Shown: piece after piece, positions 15,835-21,408 of the stretch
Position numbering within the stretch: the stretch's first letter is position 1
Layout: each line of letters opens with the position of its first letter
Assembly (NCBI GenBank): GCA_938028845.1
Contig: CALIZJ010000219.1
Span: 1 to 21,408 of the forward strand
Length of the DNA stretch: 21,408 nt
Direction: 5' to 3'
Origin: an uncultured Blautia sp.
GTDB taxonomy: Bacteria; Bacillota; Clostridia; Lachnospirales; Lachnospiraceae
Program-made: the position numbers and the translations under genes
Notes under the pieces: generated by a model
The model's input: the letters and a program-made list of their open reading frames with translations, nothing else
What the model was told of the DNA's origin: nothing
The model's database searches: none

Positions 15835-16374
15835 ATGAAACGGGTACAGGATTATTTTTTGTATTTTGTGTTTTATTCAATTATCGGCTGGGTTTATGAG
15901 GTGTTTCTTGAGGTGGTTGTATATCGCTGGGGCTTTTCCAATAGAGGTGTTTTATTTGGGCCTTACTGCGTTGTATATGGATTTGGAGCAGTGATTTTAC
16001 TTCTTACCTTGTCGGGGCTTATGAAAAAGAAAGTAAAGGCAGGCCCGGTAAATATCACTCCCTTTCTTGTTTTTGGGGGAATTGTATTGATCACGACTGT
16101 GATCGAACTTATTGCCAGCTATATCATGGAATTTACGCTGGGCGGCTGGCAGTGGGATTATACCCGCTTTGCCTTTGATTTCCAGGGACGGATCGCGCCA
16201 AATCCCAGCATCCGCTTTGGAATTGGCGGCATGGTGATTTTGTATCTGCTCCATCCGCTTATAAAAAGGTTTACAGAAAGGGCAAATGAAAAAGTGCAGA
16301 AGGGTACTGCCTTGATCTGCCTTGTCCTGCTTGCGGCAGACTGTATTTATCTGGCTGTGAAAAACTGGTTCTGA
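15835..16374 (+). CDS. CmpB-type putative ABC transporter permease (PF06541-like)
   Basis: The 179-residue membrane protein has about five helices (about 8-25, 42-62, 75-98, 125-143, 158-175). The opening FYSIIGWVYEVFLE, the segment NRGVLFGPYCVVYGFGAV and the later WQWDY and GRIAPNPSIRFGIGG are typical of the small family annotated as putative ABC transporter type IV/CmpB. No cognate ATPase is next to it and the biochemical role is unknown. A very strong ribosome site (AGGGGGG) lies six bases from the ATG. It has its own promoter and terminator, so it is a single-gene unit. Confidence 0.85.
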   Translation: MKRVQDYFLYFVFYSIIGWVYEVFLEVVVYRWGFSNRGVLFGPYCVVYGFGAVILLLTLSGLMKKKVKAGPVNITPFLVFGGIVLITTVIELIASYIMEFTLGGWQWDYTRFAFDFQGRIAPNPSIRFGIGGMVILYLLHPLIKRFTERANEKVQKGTALICLVLLAADCIYLAVKNWF

Positions 16375-16380
16375 ATCTGA

Positions 16381-16428
16381 AAGCCAAAATGAGCCTTCCA
16401 TTACCAGAAAGTCTCATCTTGGCTTTTT
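16381..16428 (+). terminator. Rho-independent terminator after the CmpB-type gene
   Basis: AAGCCAA (16381-16387) pairs with TTGGCTT (16419-16425). After one A-C mismatch the stem continues ATGAG/CTCAT. A T-run (GGCTTTTTGTTT) follows on the plus strand. Confidence 0.85.
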
Positions 16429-16521
16429 GTTTAAAAAGAAACATATGATTCAAAGAAATATTTCCGGACAGATAAATAGGACGGAGAGCGTCTGCCTCAC
16501 TGTTTGGGAATAGCGGAAAAT

Positions 16522-17085
16522 TTATCGAAAGTTCAGGTTAGAGGATAAACGCCGTGCCAGAGTCAACGCAAGGCCAAGTTTAACTAAGTCAGGGATGATA
16601 AATGGTATTACGCACCAGGCAAGAACTGTCATAAGCCCCACAGTCCCGCTTGTCTGCGTATAGACAATCATAAACCAAGCGGTTCCAAAAGAATAAAGCA
16701 TACCCAGGCCTAGGATCATAGCGAAAATTTCTGTCCACAGTTTTTTTCCTAAAAGTCCAACGATTAGCCAATAGATTAATCCCGTAAAGATGAAGCCGAT
16801 TATGTATCCTCCGGTGTTCCCAAGAAGAATACCGACTCCGGAGGTGAACTGGGAAAATACCGGAATGCCGATTGCTCCGAGCAGTACATATACGATAATT
16901 GTTATGGTTCCGCGTTTGCCGCCTAAGACTGACAATACGAAAAAGACAGCGAATGTCTGCATTGTAAACGGTACGGTAGTTGGTATACTTATCCAGGAAC
17001 ATATTGCGATCAACACTGCTCCGAGAGCCATATAAACCAAGTCAACAGTTTCTAGTTTTTTATTATTTACTTTTGTGTTAATCAT
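16522..17085 (-). CDS. bioY: BioY, biotin transporter substrate-binding protein (ECF S component)
   Basis: The 187-residue membrane protein has six helices and the BioY signature: VPFTMQTFAVF near the first loop, LGGKRGTITIIVYVLLGAIG and GNTGGYIIGFIF. BioY binds biotin and works alone or with the ECF energy-coupling module (EcfAA'T), which is not in this window. The start at plus 17085 is chosen because GGAG is seven bases upstream; a longer frame to 17244 is only the shadow of the DUF1284 gene. It overlaps the DUF1284 gene by eight bases, so the two are co-translated. Control by biotin is inferred from the BirA-like site in front of the operon. Confidence 0.95.
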   Translation of the reverse strand: MINTKVNNKKLETVDLVYMALGAVLIAICSWISIPTTVPFTMQTFAVFFVLSVLGGKRGTITIIVYVLLGAIGIPVFSQFTSGVGILLGNTGGYIIGFIFTGLIYWLIVGLLGKKLWTEIFAMILGLGMLYSFGTAWFMIVYTQTSGTVGLMTVLAWCVIPFIIPDLVKLGLALTLARRLSSNLNFR

Positions 17086-17464
17086 AATGAATCTCCATAT
17101 CTCTGCAAATTTCAAACCACTGGCAGGTGGAACAAATTTTATAAAATTTATCTGTCTCAAAAATTTGTTTTCTTGCTTTTTCTGCCGTTTCTGTCCATAT
17201 AACATTTTCCCTGTAAGAAAGATTACAAATACTAAGAACGGCACTGTCCATTGCAGCCACCTTTTCTAATGAAGTGCAGCTGCCCCTTGTATTATTCGGA
17301 CACATTTGGCAAAGATCGTCACACCCTTCTGTAACAGTGAACAGGGTCTTTGGATTGTTTGTGAGTTCCGATACAATAGATTTCATATGTGCGGTGAAAC
17401 CTTCATCATATCCATGCCCTGTGAATTTTTGGATGCAAAGTATATGATGCGGTCTTAAATTCAT
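17078..17464 (-). CDS. DUF1284 domain protein, cysteine-rich
   Basis: 128 residues from an ATG preceded by AAAGGAG (an upstream ATG gives only six more residues and lies before the ribosome site). It begins with NLRPHHILC, the DUF1284 hallmark. It has eight clustered cysteines: C10, C48, C52, C55, C63, and C111, C114, C120 (CDDLCQMC and CSTCQWFEIC), suggesting a metal or iron-sulfur site. COG3543-type proteins are described only as predicted iron-binding; the role is unknown. Co-operonic with bioY and behind the same operator, so it may act in biotin-related or Fe-S metabolism. Confidence 0.88.
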   Translation of the reverse strand: MNLRPHHILCIQKFTGHGYDEGFTAHMKSIVSELTNNPKTLFTVTEGCDDLCQMCPNNTRGSCTSLEKVAAMDSAVLSICNLSYRENVIWTETAEKARKQIFETDKFYKICSTCQWFEICRDMEIHYD

Positions 17465-17537
17465 TTTACACTCTCCTTTCACTTAAATCTGGGAGGGTAC
17501 ACGGAATTTTGTTATCCTGCCATCCTCATTTATATAT

Positions 17538-17592
17538 AGTATAATTAAAAAAGTATTAATCGTCAACTTATTTTTAAATACAGGTTTACAAT
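17538..17592 (-). promoter_or_regulatory. Promoter of the DUF1284-bioY operon overlapped by a BirA-like operator
   Basis: On the minus strand TTGACG (plus 17561-17566) and TATACT (plus 17538-17543) are 17 bases apart. Over the -35 lies ATTGTAAACC (plus 17583-17592), a 14-base gap, then AGTTGACGAT (plus 17559-17568). The known Firmicutes BirA site is two inverted half-sites of the type TTGTAAACC and GGTTTACAA, separated by about 14-16 bases. The left half matches perfectly and the right half 7 of 10. Binding there would block RNA polymerase when biotin is plentiful. Confidence 0.75.
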
Positions 17593-17700
17593 TAAAACCG
17601 ACAGGGATCGGAACCGAAGAAATAACAGAATAAGATTATATGATCTACAATAGAAATGCTTTTATTTTTGGAGAGGAGTCAGAAAACAGGAGAAATTAAA

Positions 17701-17729
17701 TGAATCGCTGGAGAGGCTCCAGCGATTCA
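17701..17729 (-). terminator. Terminator hairpin of the DUF6465-like gene
   Basis: TGAATCGCTGGAG, loop AGG, CTCCAGCGATTCA: a perfect 13-bp stem eight bases past the stop codon at 17738 on the minus strand. The minus-strand sequence then reads TTTAATTTCTCC, a poor but present T-rich tail. Confidence 0.8.
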
Positions 17730-17737
17730 CAATACTT

Positions 17738-18226
17738 TTATAAAGATTTCAGATCGATCTTATATGCTTCGGAACCTTGTCCATTTACTGTATAATAGGC
17801 AGCTCTGCGTTCTGCATTTACATAAATTCTGATTTCACCTTTTAATTTCTTATCAGAAACTTCTTTTTTTACAGCTTTTTGGATTGCATCCAGGGATACC
17901 GATGTCTCGAAAATTTCAAGGGTTACATCGGAAATCCGTGTGCGTACAGTAGCCATTGCTTTTTCTGCGGTGTCTTTAAGTGCTTCTTTTCCTTCCTCTA
18001 CCATGGGACTGTTTATAATTTCTTCTGCTTTGGAAGAAATAGTTCCAACGAGATCAGGCGTTTCATCTGTGATTTTTTCAACGATTTTTGCCGCTTTTTC
18101 TTTTACTGTTTTCGTGGCTTTTTCAGCTGCTTCAGGGATCTGTGCCTCTTTTAATCCGTCAGCAGCTTTAGACGCTGCGGTTTTAATAGTTTCAGCCGCT
18201 TTTTGTGTGGTCTTTCTTTTTCTCAT
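17738..18226 (-). CDS. DUF6465-like, lysine/alanine-rich helical protein
   Basis: 162 residues from the ATG at plus 18226, which follows AAAAGGAGG; the longer frame to 18283 begins upstream of the transcription start. Residues about 1-100 are Lys/Ala/Glu-rich with repeated amphipathic segments (KAAETIKTAASKAAD, EKATKTVKEKAAKIVEK), likely long helices or a coiled coil. The last 55 residues form a small beta domain (GEIRIYVNAERRAAYYTVNGQ). That end matches what I know as DUF6465, common in Lachnospiraceae and of unknown function. No signal peptide or membrane helix. Divergent from the DUF368 gene, with its own promoter and terminator. Confidence 0.75.
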   Translation of the reverse strand: MRKRKTTQKAAETIKTAASKAADGLKEAQIPEAAEKATKTVKEKAAKIVEKITDETPDLVGTISSKAEEIINSPMVEEGKEALKDTAEKAMATVRTRISDVTLEIFETSVSLDAIQKAVKKEVSDKKLKGEIRIYVNAERRAAYYTVNGQGSEAYKIDLKSL

Positions 18227-18254
18227 AATAATTTTCCTCCTTTTATTATTGGTT

Positions 18255-18283
18255 AAAGTATCACTTTTTTTGGCAAAAGTCAA
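18255..18283 (-). promoter_or_regulatory. Promoter of the DUF6465-like gene
   Basis: On the minus strand TTGACT (plus 18278-18283) and TACTTT (plus 18255-18260) are 17 bases apart. The predicted start leaves a leader of about 22 bases with AGGAGG in it. Confidence 0.6.
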
Positions 18284-18357
18284 ATTTTTGATTTTATGAC
18301 GGATCGTTTTATATTATAAGTATATATAAAAAATACACCAAGGCTCTCTTTGCCTGC

Positions 18358-18386
18358 TTTACAAAGTTTTGGAAAGATAGTATAAT
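18358..18386 (+). promoter_or_regulatory. Promoter of the DUF368 gene
   Basis: TTTACA (18358-18363) and a perfect TATAAT (18381-18386) with a 17-base spacer. The predicted start lies near 18393, only about 13 bases before the ATG at 18406. Confidence 0.8.
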
Positions 18387-18405
18387 CCTGCCAGTAGGAA
18401 AAGAA

Positions 18406-19323
18406 ATGCATGATTTTTTTCTGGAATTCATAAATATGTTCATAAAGTATTGTGACAGGAAAGGATTTAAAAAGTCTATGAGTAAAGATTCAAACAACCG
18501 TACCAGTCCGCTGTTATTTGTGGTCCGCATCCTGCAGGGGGCGCTGATTGGGCTGGGGGCAGTTCTTCCTGGTATTTCAGGAGGTGTGTTAAGCGTCATT
18601 TTCGGCATTTACAAACCGATCATGGAGCTTTTGTCTAACCCTATTGCAAATTTTAAGACCCATGTGCCTAAACTGATCCCTGTAGCGATCGGAGGCGCTG
18701 TGGGATTCCTTGGTGTCGCTAATATTCTCTCCTTTTTTCTGGAAAAATATCCAGATCCATCCGTTTGTCTGTTCATAGGACTGATCGGAGGGATGCTGCC
18801 CTCTTTGTTTCGGGAGGCTGGAGAGCAGGGACGTACCAAAGGCTCTTATATTTCTATGATCATATGTATGTGTGTGATTTTTGCCATATTGATCGGTCTG
18901 CAGATGCTTTCGGTGGAAGTAACGCCTAATTTCTTCTGGTATCTGTTCTGTGGATTTTGCCTGGCATTGAGTGTGATCGCGCCGGGGATGAGCTTTTCCA
19001 CCTTGCTGATGCCGTTGGGGCTGTATACTCCCTTTGTAGATGGAATCGGACATTTTGACCTTAGTATTTTGATCCCGGGAGGGATTGGAGCACTGGTAAC
19101 GGTGATCTGCCTGGCAAAAGGGATCAACGCGCTGTTCGAACACTATTATTCCATCGCTTTCCATGGAATTATCGGTATTGTAATTGCAGCCACTATTATG
19201 ATCATCCCTGTTTCTAGTTTTGCATCGGCAGGGCAGGCAGTTGTAAATATTATCTGCATCGTTGCTGGTGTGATCATTGCCCTTGGGCTGGATAAATTTA
19301 ACAGCCGGGTAAAGGTGGAATAG
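18406..19323 (+). CDS. DUF368 membrane protein, PopT-type undecaprenyl phosphate translocase
   Basis: 305 residues with eight or more helices. The family marker is GAVLPGISGGVLSVIFGIY (about 47-65), echoed in the second half by SVIAPGMSFSTLLMPLGLY (about 186-204), an inverted-repeat transporter plan. DUF368 proteins (PopT) return undecaprenyl phosphate, the lipid carrier for cell-wall building blocks, to the inner face of the membrane; this is established for some members and inferred here. The start at 18406 has AGGA six bases upstream but a very short leader. ATG 18478 is the alternative, giving 281 residues, closer to many homologues. Confidence 0.88.
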   Translation: MHDFFLEFINMFIKYCDRKGFKKSMSKDSNNRTSPLLFVVRILQGALIGLGAVLPGISGGVLSVIFGIYKPIMELLSNPIANFKTHVPKLIPVAIGGAVGFLGVANILSFFLEKYPDPSVCLFIGLIGGMLPSLFREAGEQGRTKGSYISMIICMCVIFAILIGLQMLSVEVTPNFFWYLFCGFCLALSVIAPGMSFSTLLMPLGLYTPFVDGIGHFDLSILIPGGIGALVTVICLAKGINALFEHYYSIAFHGIIGIVIAATIMIIPVSSFASAGQAVVNIICIVAGVIIALGLDKFNSRVKVE

Positions 19324-19456
19324 TATGATGTGACATCGTCTTACAGGACGGTGAATTATCCGGTATTCTGCAGCATAAGCGTCAGGTTATGAGGAAAGTC
19401 CGGTATATTTTGGCCGGTACACCGGAGAAAACAGAGTTAGTTATAGAGTGGAAAAT

Positions 19457-19496
19457 AAAAGGGGCGGTAATGCAATGGCATTATGCCTCTTTTTTG
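19457..19496 (+). terminator. Rho-independent terminator downstream of the DUF368 gene
   Basis: GGGGCGGTAATGC, loop AATG, GCATTATGCCTC, with mismatches in the middle, flanked by AAAA and TTTTTT. It lies about 130 bases after the DUF368 stop. The stretch between (19324-19456) has two short ambiguous open frames but no convincing gene. Confidence 0.8.
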
Positions 19497-19581
19497 TATA
19501 ATGAAAAGAGATAGTCGGTTAAAGTATGTTTTTAAGCTTTTGTTTTACTGCTTTCTTACAAAGCAAAAGGGGAATGGTTAT

Positions 19582-20325
19582 ATGAACGATCGGTTTATTA
19601 AGTCTGTGGAAATTGACTGGGACAAAGTTGCGGGGGATTCCTACCTGCATGATATAGAGGCTTTGCAGCAGATCGAAATGTTAGAATTTACAAAAAATAT
19701 TACGTTTTTCGTAGGAGAGAATGGAACAGGAAAATCCACTTTACTGGAAGGCATAGCGGTGGCTTATGGATTTAATCCGGAAGGCGGTACCATCAATTAC
19801 AGATTTTCTACCTTTGAGGAAGTATCTCAGTTAAGTGAGGCTATTCATTTGATAAAAGGATACCGCCGTGCCAAGTCAAATTATTTTTTTCGGGCAGAAA
19901 GCTTTTTTAACGTTGCAAGTAAGACGGAAGACTACAGAGACGGCGTGTCTAAAGATTTATATTATAAAAAGTTTGGTGGAAAATCTTTGCATGAACAGTC
20001 CCATGGAGAAAGCTTTCTGGCATATTTTCAATCTTTTGACCAGGAAGGGCTGTACATCATGGATGAACCGGAAGCGGCTCTGTCACCGCAAAGACAGCTT
20101 ACTTTATTTATCCAGATCGCAAATATGGCGGAAAAAGGTTCTCAGTTTCTTATTGCTTCCCATTCTCCGATCTTGCTGGGAATCCCTGGAGCGGATATTT
20201 TTTCTTTTGATAATGGAAGGATCGCACGGTGCAGGTATGAAGAAACGGAGAACTATCAGGTCATGGAAATGTTTATTAATAACAGAGAATATTTGATCAG
20301 CCGGCTGTTGGAGGAACCTTGGTAA
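19582..20325 (+). CDS. AAA/ABC-type ATPase, COG3910-like
   Basis: 247 residues from the ATG at 19582, preceded by AAAGGGG. A longer frame from 19483 runs through the terminator hairpin and is rejected. Motifs: Walker A GENGTGKST (45-53), a signature-like SHGESF (about 151-156), Walker B LYIMDEPEAALSP, and H-loop IASHSP. This is the single-domain RecF/SMC-like ATPase set grouped as COG3910, without the long coiled coil of SMC proteins. No membrane or nuclease partner is beside it. Biological role unknown. Confidence 0.88.
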   Translation: MNDRFIKSVEIDWDKVAGDSYLHDIEALQQIEMLEFTKNITFFVGENGTGKSTLLEGIAVAYGFNPEGGTINYRFSTFEEVSQLSEAIHLIKGYRRAKSNYFFRAESFFNVASKTEDYRDGVSKDLYYKKFGGKSLHEQSHGESFLAYFQSFDQEGLYIMDEPEAALSPQRQLTLFIQIANMAEKGSQFLIASHSPILLGIPGADIFSFDNGRIARCRYEETENYQVMEMFINNREYLISRLLEEPW

Positions 20326-20412
20326 AAATTTGGGAGTAAACGGCTGTGCTGGAGGGATAAAGGATTGTTTCCCGGCGAAAAAAGAAAAGGATTGGATTAG
20401 GAGGTGAAGACA

Positions 20413-21282
20413 GTGCACTTTGTAAACGCAAAAGGGATCTTATCAGCAAAAAATGGAATGAACATTTACCGGGGATGTACACATGGGTGTATTTACTGCG
20501 ACAGCCGCAGCAAGTGTTATGGATTCACACACCCTTTTGAAGATGTGGAAGTGAAACAAAATGCACCATTTTTGCTGGAACAGAAACTTCGTTCCAAAAG
20601 AAAAAAATGTATGATCGGAACAGGTGCCATGTGTGATCCTTATATGCATTGTGAAACACAGTTAGGTCTGACAAGACAATGTCTGGAAGTAATCGACCGC
20701 TATGGTTTTGGAGCGGCAGTCCAGACAAAATCAGACAGGATATTGCGGGATTTGGATCTGCTGTGCAGTATTCATGAAAAGGCGAAAGCGGTAGTGCAGA
20801 TTACATTGACCACCTATGATGACAGTCTGTGCAGGATAATTGAACCGCATGTATGTGTTACCAGTAAGCGGGTTCAGGCATTGGAAAGGCTGCAAGAAGC
20901 GGGAATCCCTACCATTGTCTGGCTGATGCCGGTGCTCCCTTTTATAAATGACACAGAAGAAAACATACAGGGGATTTTAAAATATTGTCTGGACGCGGGA
21001 GTGAAGGGAATCTTAAATATGGGAATGGGAGTAACGCTAAGAGAAGGAGACAGGGAATACTTTTATCATGCTCTTGACGAACATTTCCCTGGATTAAGAG
21101 AAAAGTATCAATATTATTATGGGAATGCCTATGAGGTGCTCAGTCCCAATAGCGGAAAGCTTAGAGCGCTTTTTGAGACTACCTGCGAGAATGTAGGGAT
21201 ACTCTATAAAACAGAGGAGATCTTCAGATACTTACAGGAATTTCCGAAAGAGAAAGGGTACAGGCAGTTAAGTCTGTTTTAA
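20413..21282 (+). CDS. Radical SAM protein, SPL/COG1533-like
   Basis: 289 residues from a GTG eight bases after AGGAGG; an in-frame GTG at 20404 overlaps that ribosome site and is less likely. The radical SAM cluster motif C22-x3-C26-x2-C29 (CTHGCIYC) is near the N-terminus, followed by CDPYMHCETQLGLTRQCLEV and VQTKSDRILRDLDLL, as in the spore photoproduct lyase-like family. True SplB repairs spore photoproduct in DNA; this shorter relative probably acts on another substrate. The end (KGYRQLSLF) also fits the family. It follows the ATPase gene by 87 bases with no terminator between. Confidence 0.9.
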   Translation: MHFVNAKGILSAKNGMNIYRGCTHGCIYCDSRSKCYGFTHPFEDVEVKQNAPFLLEQKLRSKRKKCMIGTGAMCDPYMHCETQLGLTRQCLEVIDRYGFGAAVQTKSDRILRDLDLLCSIHEKAKAVVQITLTTYDDSLCRIIEPHVCVTSKRVQALERLQEAGIPTIVWLMPVLPFINDTEENIQGILKYCLDAGVKGILNMGMGVTLREGDREYFYHALDEHFPGLREKYQYYYGNAYEVLSPNSGKLRALFETTCENVGILYKTEEIFRYLQEFPKEKGYRQLSLF

Positions 21283-21332
21283 GTCCCTGACAATACTATG
21301 GAAAGAAATAAGATCTGCAGAAATTACTGCTT

Positions 21333-21393
21333 AAAAAAGTTTTTCAAAAAAATAAAAAAAGTTGTTGACATATGGAAGAATCTGGTGTATTCT
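21333..21393 (+). promoter_or_regulatory. Strong promoter with A-rich UP element at the window edge
   Basis: TTGACA (21365-21370), 17-base spacer, TATTCT (21388-21393), preceded by phased A/T runs (21333-21364) like an UP element. This build is usual for rRNA or tRNA operons in Firmicutes. The product lies outside the window. Confidence 0.75.
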
Positions 21394-21408
21394 TATCTAG
21401 CTGTCGCA

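Noticed and set aside
17086..17244. Longer N-terminus for BioY starting at 17244
   Set aside because: Those residues are the antisense-frame shadow of the DUF1284 gene; BioY homology and a ribosome site begin at 17085.
18231..18283. Start of the DUF6465-like gene at 18283
   Set aside because: That ATG lies in the -35 of the predicted promoter; the AGGAGG site serves the ATG at 18226.
19395..19420. GAGGAAAGTCC, which resembles the conserved 5' core of RNase P RNA
   Set aside because: The space to the terminator is far too short for RNase P RNA and the other conserved parts (ACAGAA near the 3' end in proper context, P4 partner) are not found.
19483..19581. Earlier start for the COG3910-like ATPase
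   Set aside because: It would begin inside the terminator hairpin; the ATG at 19582 has its own ribosome site and begins near the conserved domain.

Overview
The window looks like a low-to-mid GC Firmicutes chromosome, most likely from the Lachnospiraceae (Blautia/Dorea/Mediterraneibacter-like gut anaerobes). This is inferred from codon use, strong AGGAGG ribosome sites, TTGACA/TATAAT promoters, and families common in that group: EFR1 flavodoxin-ferredoxins, DUF6465, CmpB-type membrane proteins, DUF1284-BioY and Cdd1 helix-hairpin-helix proteins. It carries ordinary chromosomal genes. No transposase, phage, CRISPR, tRNA or rRNA gene is visible.

Layout. 1-3254: the tail of a MacB-type export operon (ATPase C-terminus, an anchored extracytoplasmic partner protein, an FtsX/MacB permease). 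3292-5549: two unrelated alpha/beta hydrolases on opposite strands; the first carries a textbook EF-hand loop. 5663-7056: a Cdd1-type helix-hairpin-helix protein, an orphan coding-like stretch, and an EamA/DMT transporter with a terminator. 7146-10048: a decaying stretch holding a response-regulator fragment, a MerR regulator facing a promoter with a 19-bp spacer and dyad operator, a flavodoxin-ferredoxin gene broken twice, and a two-component pair in which one deletion appears to have removed the DNA-binding end of the regulator and the front of the kinase. 10134-12725: an ABC-2 type permease and its ATPase, with a short orphan reading frame between them.

12891-15705: a tightly overlapping run of GNAT acetyltransferase, RlmD-type rRNA uracil methyltransferase, and a DUF5714-like protein fused to an arsenate-reductase-like phosphatase. 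15835-16374: a CmpB-type membrane protein with its own promoter and terminator. 16522-17592 (minus): DUF1284 protein plus BioY biotin transporter, behind a promoter overlapped by a BirA-like operator, which suggests biotin control. 17738-19323: divergent DUF6465-like and DUF368 (PopT-type undecaprenyl phosphate translocase) genes. 19582-21282: a COG3910-type ATPase and an SPL-type radical SAM protein. The last 75 bases hold a strong promoter with an A-rich upstream element, probably for a gene or stable RNA operon beyond the edge.

The most notable points are the BirA-like operator over the DUF1284-bioY promoter, the DUF5714/ArsC fusion, the EF-hand hydrolase, the MerR-type promoter that now drives a dead gene, and the clustered deletion scars between 7.1 and 9.1 kb. 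I saw no clearly new multi-gene defence or biosynthetic system.
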